Shown: one piece after another, positions 17,928-26,898 of the stretch | How the letters are laid out: the number at the start of each line of letters is the position of its first letter | How positions within the stretch are numbered: the stretch's first letter is position 1 | Source of the DNA: Williamsia limnetica | GTDB taxonomy: Bacteria; Actinomycetota; Actinomycetes; Mycobacteriales; Mycobacteriaceae | NCBI RefSeq assembly: GCF_003217475.1 | Contig: NZ_QJSP01000020.1 | Coordinates: 1 to 64,000, forward strand | DNA length: 64,000 nt | Reading direction: 5' to 3' | Position numbers and translations under genes: made by a program | Notes under the pieces: model-generated | The model's input: the letters and a program-made list of their open reading frames with translations, nothing else | The model's database searches: none | What the model was told of the DNA's origin: nothing

Positions 17928-20900
17928 TCAGGTGTTGAAGTACTTCGCTTCGGGGTGATGAAGGACAAAAGCATCGGTCGACTGCTCGGGATGTAGCTGT
18001 AATTCCTCAGACAGGTGGACCCCGATGCGCTGTGCGTCGAGCAGTGCGACCAGCTTGGTGCGATCGTCGAGATTGGGGCAGGCTCCGTAACCGAAGGCGT
18101 AACGTGCGCCCCGATAGTCGAGGTCGAAGAATCCCTGTGGTGTGTCGGGATCGTCGGCACCCGCGGTTCGTCCGCCGAAGTTTAGTTCTGCGCGGACCCG
18201 CTGGTGCCAGAATTCTGCGAGCGCCTCGGTCAGTTGCACCCCGATGCCGTGGACTTCCAGATAGTCGCGGTATGCGTTGTCGGCGAACAACTGTGCGGCA
18301 TAGTCGGCGATGGGTTGGCCCATCGTGACCAACTGCATGGGCAAGACATCGACCTGACCGTTGGCGAGCGCACTGCGGCGCGATCGAATGAAGTCTGCAA
18401 TGCACAGGAACCGACTTCGCTGCTGCCGCGGAAACTGGAAGGTGACTCGGGTTTTCGCTGTTGGGGATGGATGCTCCAAGACGTGGACGGTATCGCCGTC
18501 GCTGATCGCCGGGAAGTATCCGTAGACCACCTTTGCGTGTTGGATGATGCCTTCGGTGGTGAGGCGTTCGATCCATTGGCGTAGCCGTGGTCGTCCTTCG
18601 GATTCGACCAGGTCGTCGTAGCTGGGGCCGGTGGCGCCGCGCGTCCCGCGCAGCCCCCACTGACCTAAGAACAGTGCACGCTCGTCGAGGAGTTCGAGGT
18701 AGTCGGTGACGGGCACGCCGGCGGCGATGCGGGTTCCCCAGAACGGTGGGGTCGGGACGGGGTGATCGTCCTTCACGTCGGACCGAATTGGCACCTCTAC
18801 AGGTATCTCGGTGGCCTTGCGCTGCAGTGCGATGCGTTGTGAACGTTCGTGGCGGGCCTTACGTTCAGCGAGTTTCGCTGCGGCAGCGTCCGCCTCGGGG
18901 CTGTTCGGTGGCGGGCCGTGCCCACGTTTGGTGGCCATGATGTCGTCCATCAGTCGTAGACCTTCGAACGCGTCGCGGGCATAGTGGACCTGGCCGGGGT
19001 AGGTGACGGCGAGATCGGTTTCAACGAATGCGCGCGTCAGTGCGGCTCCACCGAGCAATACCGGATACCTTTCGGCGAGACCTCGCGCGGTGATCTCGTG
19101 CAGATTGTCTTTCATGACAACGGTGGATTTGACCAACAACCCGGACATACCGATGACATCGGCCCGTTCGCCTTCGGCGGCGTCGAGGATTGAGGTGATG
19201 GGTTGCTTGATGCCGAGGTTGACTACGTCGTAGCCGTTGTTCGACAGGATGATGTCGACGAGATTCTTGCCGATGTCGTGGACGTCGCCTTTGACGGTCG
19301 CGAGCACGATGCGTCCCTTACCGTCGGCGTCAGCTGCCTCCATATGCGGTTCTAGATGTGAGACAGCGACTTTCATCACTTCGGCAGACTGCAGCACGAA
19401 CGGTAGTTGCATCTGACCCGAGCCGAAGAGTTCGCCGACTGTCTTCATGCCCGATAGCAGGGTGTCGTTGATGATTGCCAGTGGCGGCGTGCGCTCCATA
19501 GCGGCATCGAGATCGCTGCTCAGGCCTTCGCGTTCGCCGTCGACGATGCGTCGCTCGAGACGGTCGAATAACGGCAGTTGAGCAAGCTCTTGTGCGCGGC
19601 TTTCACGAGCGGAGGCCGCTGAGACACCCTCGAACAGTGCCATCAGCTCTTGCAGAGGATCGTAGCCGTCGCGTCGACGGTCGTAGACCACGTCCAAAGC
19701 AATGGTTCGATGCTCGTCGGGGATCCGCGCGATGGGCAGAATTTTAGAGGCGTGCACGATCGCCGTGTCGAGGCCGGCTTGTACACATTCATGGAGGAAC
19801 ACCGAGTTCAACACTTGCCGTGCAGCGGGATTGAGACCAAAGGAGACGTTCGAAACCCCTAGGGTGAAGTGCACTTTGGGGTGACGTTGCTTCAGCTCTC
19901 GGACGGCTTCGATGGTCTCGATAGCGTCGCGGCGCACTTCCTCCTGTCCGGTGGATACCGGAAATGTCAACGTGTCGATGATGATGTCTTCTTCAGCCAC
20001 ATCCCAGTTGGTCGTTATATCAGCGATCAGCCGTTGAGCGATTGCGACTTTCCCCGTCGCGGTGCGTGCTTGTCCTTGCTCGTCGATGGTCAGTGCCACG
20101 ACGGCAGCGCCATGCTGTGACACCAGCGCCATGATGCGCTGGAATCGTGATTGCGGGCCGTCTCCGTCTTCGTAGTTCACAGAATTAACCACACATCGAC
20201 CGCCGAGTGCCTCCAGCCCAGCTTGCAGTACTGCAGGTTCAGTCGAGTCGAGCATGATCGGCAGCGTCGAACTGGTGGCCAAACGGCTGGCTAATGCGGA
20301 CATGTCCTTGGCGCCGTCGCGTCCGACGTAGTCGACGTTGAGATCGAGCATGTGTGCACCGTCGCGGGTTTGCTCCTTCGCTATAGCGAGGCACTGCTGG
20401 TAGTTTTCGGCGATCATCGCCTCGCGAAAGGCTTTGGATCCATTGGAATTGGTGCGTTCCCCGATCACCAGAAAAGTGGAATCTTGGTGGAAGGGCACTG
20501 CCGTGTACAACGACGATACTCCGGGTTCGTGTTCGATCGTGCGCGATGGCCGAGTCACCGCGCGCAGTGCTTGGCAGACGTGCTTGATGTGCTCGGGCGT
20601 GGTGCCGCAGCACCCACCGACCAGCGACAGTCCGTAGTCGCGGACAAATCCTTGCAGTGCGTGGGCGAGTTCTTCCGGGCCCAGCGGGTAGAGCGCCCCA
20701 TCGGGGCCGAGCGTGGGGAGTCCGGCGTTGGGCATGACGGACACTGGGACGCCGGAGTGGGTGGACAGGTACCGCAGATGTTCACTCATCTCTGCGGGCC
20801 CGGTAGCGCAGTTCAATCCGACCAGGTCTACACCTAGCGGCTCGATCGCTGCCAATGCTGCGCCGATGTCGCTGCCCAGGAGCATGGTGCCGGTGGTCTC

Positions 20901-21500
20901 GACAGTGACATGGGTGATGACCGGGATGTGGCGGCCCAACGACGCCATCGCGTGCCGAGCACCAAGTACCGCCGCTTTGACTTGGAGTAGGTCCTGCGAT
21001 GTTTCGATGAGCAGCGCATCGGCGCCGGCCTCGATCATTCCCAAGGCGCACTCGATGTAGGCATCACGCAAGACCGCGAACGTGGTGTGACCCAGGCTGG
21101 GCAGTTTCGTGCCCGGCCCCATCGAGCCCAACACGAAGCGGGGGCTCGCATCAGTGGCCGAAGTACATTCATCAGCTGCGAAGCGGGCGATTTCGGTGCC
21201 TTTACGCGAGAGTTCACGAATGCGATCACCGATCCCGTAGTCCCCGAGATTCGATAGATTGCAACCGAAGGTATTCGTTTCTACTGCGTCCGCACCGGCT
21301 TCGAAGTAGGCCCGGTGTATGGCGGAAAGGACGTCCGGTCTGGTGTCGTTGAGGATTTCGTTGCAACCGTCGAGACCAGCGAAGTCGTCCACAGACAAGT
21401 CGGCGTTTTGCAGCATGGTTCCCATCGCGCCGTCTCCGACGATGACCCGCTGCGCCACCGTGGTCAGCAGCTCCGAGTCGTACGTTCGCGTCGATGTCAT
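17928..21500 (-). CDS. metH: cobalamin-dependent methionine synthase
   Basis: The 1190-residue cytoplasmic enzyme transfers a methyl group from methyltetrahydrofolate to homocysteine. Domains run in the usual order: homocysteine domain (zinc cysteines in GLNCATGP and VGGCCGTTPEH, about residues 1-320), pterin-binding domain (GERTNSNGSKAF, about 350-620), B12 domain (VKGDVHDIGKNLVDIIL, the DxHxxG motif, about 650-880) and the AdoMet activation domain (RYAFGYGACPNLDDR near the end). ATG 21500 overlaps the stop of the zinc-ribbon gene by ATGA. It is the last gene of the marR-sir-ribbon-metH operon. No cobalamin riboswitch is visible upstream, which fits its position inside an operon. Confidence 0.95.
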   Translation of the reverse strand: MTSTRTYDSELLTTVAQRVIVGDGAMGTMLQNADLSVDDFAGLDGCNEILNDTRPDVLSAIHRAYFEAGADAVETNTFGCNLSNLGDYGIGDRIRELSRKGTEIARFAADECTSATDASPRFVLGSMGPGTKLPSLGHTTFAVLRDAYIECALGMIEAGADALLIETSQDLLQVKAAVLGARHAMASLGRHIPVITHVTVETTGTMLLGSDIGAALAAIEPLGVDLVGLNCATGPAEMSEHLRYLSTHSGVPVSVMPNAGLPTLGPDGALYPLGPEELAHALQGFVRDYGLSLVGGCCGTTPEHIKHVCQALRAVTRPSRTIEHEPGVSSLYTAVPFHQDSTFLVIGERTNSNGSKAFREAMIAENYQQCLAIAKEQTRDGAHMLDLNVDYVGRDGAKDMSALASRLATSSTLPIMLDSTEPAVLQAGLEALGGRCVVNSVNYEDGDGPQSRFQRIMALVSQHGAAVVALTIDEQGQARTATGKVAIAQRLIADITTNWDVAEEDIIIDTLTFPVSTGQEEVRRDAIETIEAVRELKQRHPKVHFTLGVSNVSFGLNPAARQVLNSVFLHECVQAGLDTAIVHASKILPIARIPDEHRTIALDVVYDRRRDGYDPLQELMALFEGVSAASARESRAQELAQLPLFDRLERRIVDGEREGLSSDLDAAMERTPPLAIINDTLLSGMKTVGELFGSGQMQLPFVLQSAEVMKVAVSHLEPHMEAADADGKGRIVLATVKGDVHDIGKNLVDIILSNNGYDVVNLGIKQPITSILDAAEGERADVIGMSGLLVKSTVVMKDNLHEITARGLAERYPVLLGGAALTRAFVETDLAVTYPGQVHYARDAFEGLRLMDDIMATKRGHGPPPNSPEADAAAAKLAERKARHERSQRIALQRKATEIPVEVPIRSDVKDDHPVPTPPFWGTRIAAGVPVTDYLELLDERALFLGQWGLRGTRGATGPSYDDLVESEGRPRLRQWIERLTTEGIIQHAKVVYGYFPAISDGDTVHVLEHPSPTAKTRVTFQFPRQQRSRFLCIADFIRSRRSALANGQVDVLPMQLVTMGQPIADYAAQLFADNAYRDYLEVHGIGVQLTEALAEFWHQRVRAELNFGGRTAGADDPDTPQGFFDLDYRGARYAFGYGACPNLDDRTKLVALLDAQRIGVHLSEELQLHPEQSTDAFVLHHPEAKYFNT

Positions 21501-21703
21501 GGCAGAGAGGACTCCTGGCGGGTGGGCGGCGCAATAGTGTGTGGCCGGTCGGTCAGTCGGGTTGCTGTCAATGTGAGGGTGAAAGCACGTTGACACTGGT
21601 GACATTCCCACCCCCGGTCCTCACGAGGGTAGAGATCCTGTTCGCCGCAATAGGGGCAGTAGAAGAATTCCATGTCCGGGTTGACCATGTGGTGTGACGT
21701 CAT
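21497..21703 (-). CDS. small zinc-ribbon protein of the sulfite reductase operon
   Basis: The 68-residue protein has FFYCPYCGEQDLYPREDRGWECHQC, two CxxC knuckles that should bind one zinc. Proteins of this type are usually encoded just after actinobacterial sulfite reductase, and their exact role is not known to me. Its ATG overlaps the sir stop codon (21700-21703), and its stop overlaps the metH start (21497-21500), both as ATGA, so it is translated in lockstep with both. Confidence 0.8.
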   Translation of the reverse strand: MTSHHMVNPDMEFFYCPYCGEQDLYPREDRGWECHQCQRAFTLTLTATRLTDRPHTIAPPTRQESSLP

Positions 21704-23394
21704 CGCGGTGCCGGGGTAAGAGTCGATTCGTCCACCCGCCGAACCCATCCAGCGAAAGTCTCGGCAGGCAGGCAATTCGTTTGATACGTCTGGAGAAGGT
21801 GTTCGATATAATCAGGCAGGTCGTCGGCAGCCACTTTGAGGCCGCGCACTTTCCGGCCGAAGCCGACGTCGGCCGACAGCCCGCCTCCCAGTTGCACCTG
21901 GAACCCCTCGACGTGCTGACCGGTATCGGTGGTGATGATCTGCCCCCGCAGGCCGATGTCGGCGGTCTGTATTCGGGCACAGGAGTTGGGACACCCGTTG
22001 ACATTGATGGTGACCGGTACCTCAAAGTCAGGTAGCCGACGTTCGAGTTCAGCGATGATCTGTTTCGCGCGGTCTTTGGTGTTGACGATCGCGAGTTTGC
22101 AGAACTCGATACCGGTGCACGCCATGGTGTGCCGGCGAAAGACGCTGGGATCAGCCGACAGTCCCAGCTTTTCGAGCTCCTCGGCAAGTGGAGTGGTGTG
22201 TGCTTCTGGTACGTCGAGAATGATTAGTTTTTGGTCGATCGTGGTGCGTACCCGCTGGGAGCCGTAGCGTTCTGCCAGCTCACCAACTCGCGTCAACATC
22301 TCGCCTGATGTGCGTCCCACGCTCGGTGTCACACCCACGTAGAACCGGCCGTCTTTTTGCGGGTATATACCGACATGGTCGCGCCGCAGGGTGCTGGGCG
22401 GTGCAGCTGCCGGCCCTTCCACAAGAGTGAACCCAAGGAATTCCTCCTGCAGAACGGTGCGGAACTTCTCGGTTCCCCAGTCCGCGAGCAGGAACTTCAG
22501 GCGCGCTTTGGCCCGTGCGCGACGGTAACCGTAGTCACGGAACAAGGACGTGACGCCCACCCAGACTGCAGGTACTTGCTCTGGCGGGACAAACACTCCG
22601 AGCCGCTGGGCATACATGGGGTTGGTGGACAGGCCCCCGCCCACCCACAGATCAAACCCTCGTTGCCCCTCTGGCCCAAGAACTCCTACAAACGCGACAT
22701 CGTTGATCTCGTGAATGGTGCAGTGCCGGGAACATCCGGAGATGGCGGTCTTGTACTTACGCGGCAAATTGGAGAAGGCGGGGTCGCCGACGAACGGGGC
22801 CAGTGCGTTGAGCGATGGTGTGCCGTCGATCACCTCGTCGGCAGCGATGCCGGCAACCGGGCAGCCGAGCATGTTCCGGGGCGTGTCCCCGCAGGCTTCG
22901 ATGGTCGAAAGCCCCACCGACTCCAACTGTTCCCAGATCGCCGGGACGTCTTCAATACGTACCCAATGGAACTGAATGTTCTGCCGGTTGGTGATGTCGG
23001 CAGTGTTTCGGGCGTACTGCCTCGACAGTTCACCGATGACCCGCAGTTGGGCGGTCGACAGTTGACCGCCGGCGATGCGAACCCGAAGCATGAAGTAGCT
23101 GTCCTCGAGGTCCTCGGCGTCGAGCTTGGCTGTCCTGCCTCCCTCGATCCCTGGGCGTCGCTGGGTGTACAGGCCGTACCACCGAAAACGGCCACGCAGA
23201 TCCGACGGATCAATCGAGGCGAACCCGTTGCGCGCATACACGCCGATGATGCGATCGCGAACATCGAGGCCGTCGCTGTCGCGTTTGAACCGTTCGGTGA
23301 AGTTCAGCGGCTCACGATATCCATGAGCCCACTGCCCCTCACTGCGAGTGCGGACTGTTCTGGGACGCGCTCGAGGAGTCGCTCCTGTAGTCAT
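21700..23394 (-). CDS. ferredoxin-dependent sulfite (or nitrite) reductase
   Basis: The 564-residue protein is a siroheme/[4Fe-4S] enzyme reducing sulfite to sulfide. The duplicated ferredoxin-like half-domains are present (DLRGRFRWYGLYTQRRPG and GRFYVGVTPSVGRTSGE), and the cluster and siroheme cysteines appear as CTGIEFC and NGCPNSC. The context with metH favours sulfite (sirA/nirA-type of Mycobacterium) over nitrite, although sequence alone does not settle it. The start ATG 23394 overlaps the MarR stop by ATGA. No NADPH-flavin subunit is nearby, so ferredoxin is the likely donor. Confidence 0.88.
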   Translation of the reverse strand: MTTGATPRARPRTVRTRSEGQWAHGYREPLNFTERFKRDSDGLDVRDRIIGVYARNGFASIDPSDLRGRFRWYGLYTQRRPGIEGGRTAKLDAEDLEDSYFMLRVRIAGGQLSTAQLRVIGELSRQYARNTADITNRQNIQFHWVRIEDVPAIWEQLESVGLSTIEACGDTPRNMLGCPVAGIAADEVIDGTPSLNALAPFVGDPAFSNLPRKYKTAISGCSRHCTIHEINDVAFVGVLGPEGQRGFDLWVGGGLSTNPMYAQRLGVFVPPEQVPAVWVGVTSLFRDYGYRRARAKARLKFLLADWGTEKFRTVLQEEFLGFTLVEGPAAAPPSTLRRDHVGIYPQKDGRFYVGVTPSVGRTSGEMLTRVGELAERYGSQRVRTTIDQKLIILDVPEAHTTPLAEELEKLGLSADPSVFRRHTMACTGIEFCKLAIVNTKDRAKQIIAELERRLPDFEVPVTINVNGCPNSCARIQTADIGLRGQIITTDTGQHVEGFQVQLGGGLSADVGFGRKVRGLKVAADDLPDYIEHLLQTYQTNCLPAETFAGWVRRVDESTLTPAPR

Positions 23395-23876
23395 AGCGGC
23401 ACCGGGCTCTGCGTACCGATGGTGTACTCGTCGCCGGCGTGGACATGCAACTCACGCAGCCCGGCGACGCACGCTGCGCGTGTCTGGGGGTCCAGCCGGT
23501 CGAGCAACTGCGCCAGTTCACGCCGTCGATCAGCGACAGCCTCGCGCACCACAGCATGACCGCGGGTAGTCAAGCTCAACGTCACCACACTCCGGTGCGA
23601 AGGCTCATTCCCGCGCTCGACGTAGCCTGCTGCGCAGAGCTTGTCAGCCATCCTGGTCACAGAAGAACCCGCCAATCCCAGAGCTTGGGCCACGTGGGTG
23701 GAGGGAAGCGCGCGCTGCTCGTGCAAGACGAGCATCAATCGAAACTGCGGCAAAGTGAGCACATCGTTGATCGCGGTGAGGCTGCGCAGCGCGACACCGA
23801 CAAGGTCGCGAGTAGCCACTTCGAATACATCGAGGTCGCCTTCGGTAACGGGTGCGGAACGAATCTTCTCTTGCAT
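23391..23876 (-). CDS. MarR-family regulator heading the sulfur operon
   Basis: From ATG 23876 the product has 161 residues with a winged-helix core: DVLTLPQFRLMLVLHEQRALPSTHVAQALGLAGSSVTRMADKLCAAGYVERGNEPSHRSVVTLSLTTRG. A GTG at 23921 would add 15 residues, including two cysteines (CIALCKTC), but would place the tandem palindromes inside the gene. Both starts have weak ribosome binding sites. The stop codon overlaps the sulfite reductase ATG, so the regulator is co-translated with the genes it probably controls. Confidence 0.75.
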   Translation of the reverse strand: MQEKIRSAPVTEGDLDVFEVATRDLVGVALRSLTAINDVLTLPQFRLMLVLHEQRALPSTHVAQALGLAGSSVTRMADKLCAAGYVERGNEPSHRSVVTLSLTTRGHAVVREAVADRRRELAQLLDRLDPQTRAACVAGLRELHVHAGDEYTIGTQSPVPL

Positions 23877-23899
23877 AGAGCAAGTCTTGCATAAAGCAA
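23871..23899. promoter_or_regulatory. tandem MarR operator candidates
   Basis: Two palindromes, TTGCATAGAGCAA (23871-23883) and TTGCATAAAGCAA (23887-23899), share the TTGC-N5-GCAA form and are 16 bp apart. The first overlaps the regulator's ATG. This suits autoregulation of the marR-sir-metH operon. Confidence 0.6.
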
Positions 23900-23972
23900 T
23901 ACATTTGGCTACATCGTCCACAGTCGTGCGCCGACCTGATTCCAGAAGCCTGCTGGTGCGCGTCGTGGCAGG

Positions 23973-25043
23973 TCAGCTGCCAGGATTGGCGAGGTGGCGT
24001 TGCGCCTCGTCCCACAGTCGCTTGATGACGTCGGCGGCGGGGTCGGCGCGGGCTGATCGATAGCCCGCACCGGCCCACACATTGGTCATGTCTGCATTGG
24101 CGGCGTGCATCGCTGCCTCTCGTAGCGGTCCGGTCATCGTGTTGACCTCTGGGTAGGCCGCGGGTGCGTAACGATTGAACTCGCGGTGGAAGAGATTCGA
24201 CAGCCCTCGTGCTGGTCGGCCGGAAAACGCCCTCGTCACTACCGTTGTAGTGAACCGGGGGTCGGCCAAAGCGTCGCGACGAACGGGATGGGTCCCAGCT
24301 TCGGGACAGCGCAACAGCAGGGTTCCGACGGCGACCGCTGAAGCACCTGCGTTGAGCAATTGTGCGACGTCGGCGCCGGTTGAGACTCCCCCGGCGGCAA
24401 TCAGCGGCAGACTCGTCACCTGTGACACTTTGTCGAGGAGCACGCGCAGTTCGATGTCGGGCGGTTCCGTACCCACGGAAAATGTTGACCGATGTCCGCC
24501 CGCCAAGGGTCCTTGCACTACGAGGTAGTCAGCTCCTCGATCTGCCGCGTCGCGCGCGTCGTGCGGCGAGGTGACGGTCACCACCACCTGCGTGTGCACC
24601 TCCTTGAGGCGGGCCACGTCGACGAGACGGGGAAGTCCGAAGGTAAAAGACAACCACGGCACCCGTGAGTCAACGAGGACGTCGACTTTGGCCGCATAGT
24701 CGCTGACGCCGTCCACCACGTCGGGCACCTGCGCTCCCAGAGCGGCGGCTACAGGGCTCAAGCGATGACGATAGGCACGCAGGGCAGCGTAGTCAGGTGT
24801 GAAGCTTGGTTCGGGGACAAAAACATTCACGCCGAACCGCTCCACTCCCTGATCGCGGACCCCGGCGACGGCGTAGCGTATCGCCGCGGGACTGATCGTT
24901 GCCCCCGCGAGGAAGCCCAACGCGCCAGCGCCGGAGACTGCGGTCACCAGATCGACTGTTGTAGGCCCGCCGGCCATGGGCGCGCCGACGATCGGAATGG
25001 GCAGATCCGCAAGGACGTTCCCGCAATTCTCGGTCGATGTCAT
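23973..25043 (-). CDS. nitronate monooxygenase-like flavoprotein
   Basis: The 356-residue protein has the FMN-binding TIM barrel of the 2-nitropropane dioxygenase family: PIPIVGAPMAGGPTTVDLVTAVSGAGALGFLAGA at the N-terminus, ADYLVVQGPLAGGHRST with the catalytic-region histidine, and PLIAAGGVSTGADVAQLLNAGASAVAVGTLLL for phosphate binding. ATG 25043 is chosen because GGAAGG precedes it. It oxidises alkyl nitronates or acts as an NADH:quinone reductase in relatives; the substrate here is unknown. Confidence 0.85.
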   Translation of the reverse strand: MTSTENCGNVLADLPIPIVGAPMAGGPTTVDLVTAVSGAGALGFLAGATISPAAIRYAVAGVRDQGVERFGVNVFVPEPSFTPDYAALRAYRHRLSPVAAALGAQVPDVVDGVSDYAAKVDVLVDSRVPWLSFTFGLPRLVDVARLKEVHTQVVVTVTSPHDARDAADRGADYLVVQGPLAGGHRSTFSVGTEPPDIELRVLLDKVSQVTSLPLIAAGGVSTGADVAQLLNAGASAVAVGTLLLRCPEAGTHPVRRDALADPRFTTTVVTRAFSGRPARGLSNLFHREFNRYAPAAYPEVNTMTGPLREAAMHAANADMTNVWAGAGYRSARADPAADVIKRLWDEAQRHLANPGS

Positions 25044-25127
25044 CGTCAGCCTTCCACTACAGAACTCCAGACCGGAACGTTCCCAACCATGCACAGTGAC
25101 CGACCTCGCTGTAGCGACATGTCTCAC

Positions 25128-25598
25128 TTACCGCCCACGGTCGTCCCAGGTCGGCAACGTCAGCATCGACCCGAGGTGTTTGAGTTCGTCTCGATGCATC
25201 GCACTCAGACGTGCCAAAATCCGTTGGCCTTGTTCAGTGAGCTCGACCCGCACCATGCGGGCGTCGTCCGGATGAACTGCCCGCTCCACAAGCTGCTGCT
25301 TCTGCGCCCGGTTCACCAGTTCCACCACACTGTGATGACGCAGCTGCAAGCGATCGGACAGCTCAGCTATGCTCGCCCATTCCCGATCGGGGTAACCCTT
25401 GAGCGCCAACATCATCTGGTACTGCTGAGGCGCAATTCCATGAGCCCGAACCGCTTCCTCACTGAACCGCAAGTAGCGCCGGATGCCAAAACGGAAGCGC
25501 GCCAGCGCCTCAAACTCCCGCTTCGATAGCGGCTCTGGGTCGTGCTCACCATCCCTAAAAGCATCGTCGTCAGGGGTCATCATTTCACTCACAGTCAC
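25128..25598 (-). CDS. MarR-family regulator next to SPFH gene
   Basis: The 156-residue protein has the MarR winged helix (GIAPQQYQMMLALKGYPDREWASIAELSDRLQLRHHSVVELVNRAQKQQLVERAVHPDDARMVRVELTEQG). It starts with GTG 25598 after a purine-rich GGAAGTGAGG. Three copies of a palindrome fill the space to the divergent SPFH gene, with the nearest copy 10 bp ahead of this start, so it probably represses itself and the SPFH gene. Confidence 0.82.
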   Translation of the reverse strand: MTVSEMMTPDDDAFRDGEHDPEPLSKREFEALARFRFGIRRYLRFSEEAVRAHGIAPQQYQMMLALKGYPDREWASIAELSDRLQLRHHSVVELVNRAQKQQLVERAVHPDDARMVRVELTEQGQRILARLSAMHRDELKHLGSMLTLPTWDDRGR

Positions 25599-25607
25599 CT
25601 CACTTCC

Positions 25608-25762
25608 ATCGTTACACGATACAGCTCGGGGGCTAGCATTCCGCGCCGTCTAGATGGGTCGAGACTCAAAACAACTCGTTACACGGCGCATTCGTCGTTC
25701 GCTCAGCAGCCCACCCCACCTACCGCCAGGTAGGTCGTAACTAATTTCTATCGTGTTACGAT
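25608..25762. promoter_or_regulatory. three operator copies ATCGT-N3-ACGAT
   Basis: Perfect palindromes ATCGTTACACGAT (25608-25620) and ATCGTGTTACGAT (25750-25762) flank a degenerate copy CTCGTTACACGGC (25675-25687). All lie between the divergent MarR and SPFH genes, where a MarR dimer would control both promoters. Confidence 0.65.
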
Positions 25763-25918
25763 GTACCTGTCACGTTGAAGTGCTGACCGGTTGACAGGTA
25801 CTACGACGGGCGACCGTCAGGCGGCGCGCGCCGCCGCCGGTCGCGTAATCCTCGTTACCTGGCTGCTGCGGCTCCCCAGGTCCGAACAGGGACGCCACTG
25901 ACTAGGTAGGAGTTGGCA

Positions 25919-26782
25919 ATGATCGCAATACTTCTGTATGCACTCGCCGCGATAGGCGGCCTCGCCGCGTTGTTGGCGGCGACGAGCGTGCGCGTAATCA
26001 AGCAGTACGAGCAGGGGGTCGTGTTTCGACTCGGCAGAGTGATGCCTGACGTTCGTGCTCCTGGCCTCATCACGCTGATTCCCATTGTTGACCGCCTGGA
26101 GAAGGTGAGCATGCAGATCGTCACCATGCCGGTGCCGGCCCAGGATGGGATCACCCGTGACAACGTCACCGTCCGAGTGGACGCTGTGGTCTACTTCAAC
26201 GTTTCTGACCCCGTACGCGCGGCCGTGGATGTGCAAGATTACATCTCCGCTATCGGTCAAGTCGCTCAGACGTCCCTACGTTCCATCATTGGTAAAAGTG
26301 ACCTCGACGACCTGTTGTCGAACCGCGAGCGCCTCAACGAGGGCCTCGAGTTGATGATCGACAGTTCGGCCCTTGGATGGGGCGTGCACATCGACCGGGT
26401 CGAGATCAAAGATGTCGTGCTTCCCGATTCGATGAAGCGCTCGATGTCCAGACAGGCTGAGGCCGAACGAGAGCGGCGGGCACGAGTGATCACCGCCGAT
26501 GGCGAACTCCAAGCATCGGCGAAGTTGGCGCAGGCCGCCGAAGCGATGACTGAGCATCCCGCAGCATTACAGCTTCGCCTGTTGCAAACCGTGGTAGAAG
26601 TTGCTGCCGAGAAGAATTCGACGTTGGTACTTCCGTTCCCGGTGGAGCTGCTGCGGTTTCTCGAACGAGCGACCCCACCTGAGGACCCGCCGACCGCACA
26701 GCCGCCCAATCCAGATGGGGCGATTATGCCCAGAACCAACAGCGCCCCAGCCGAATATCAGGCGCGGTGCTACGTCACCTGA
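25919..26782 (+). CDS. SPFH/band-7 membrane protein (stomatin-like slipin)
   Basis: The 287-residue protein has one N-terminal membrane segment (IAILLYALAAIGGLAALLAATS) and an SPFH domain (VRVIKQYEQGVVFRLGRVMPDVRAPGLITLIPIVDRLEKVSMQ, then DNVTVRVDAVVYFNVSDPVRA). A helical, charged segment follows (MSRQAEAERERRARVITADGELQAS), then a proline-rich tail. Such proteins form membrane rings and scaffold microdomains. The usual NfeD partner is not adjacent. ATG 25919 has AGGAG 6 nt upstream. A divergent MarR probably regulates it. Confidence 0.9.
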   Translation: MIAILLYALAAIGGLAALLAATSVRVIKQYEQGVVFRLGRVMPDVRAPGLITLIPIVDRLEKVSMQIVTMPVPAQDGITRDNVTVRVDAVVYFNVSDPVRAAVDVQDYISAIGQVAQTSLRSIIGKSDLDDLLSNRERLNEGLELMIDSSALGWGVHIDRVEIKDVVLPDSMKRSMSRQAEAERERRARVITADGELQASAKLAQAAEAMTEHPAALQLRLLQTVVEVAAEKNSTLVLPFPVELLRFLERATPPEDPPTAQPPNPDGAIMPRTNSAPAEYQARCYVT

Positions 26783-26898
26783 AGACCTGACAACGTAAAA
26801 CTACGACTGACGTACAGCACGTCGTTATCGTGCGGACATCCCACCCGGCGGCGGCACAAGGAGAGGTTCAATTCTATGACGCACAGTGAGGCTTCGGT

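Noticed and set aside
21500-21800. Possible cobalamin riboswitch before metH
   Set aside because: metH starts inside an ATGA-coupled operon; the upstream sequence is coding and shows no B12-box.
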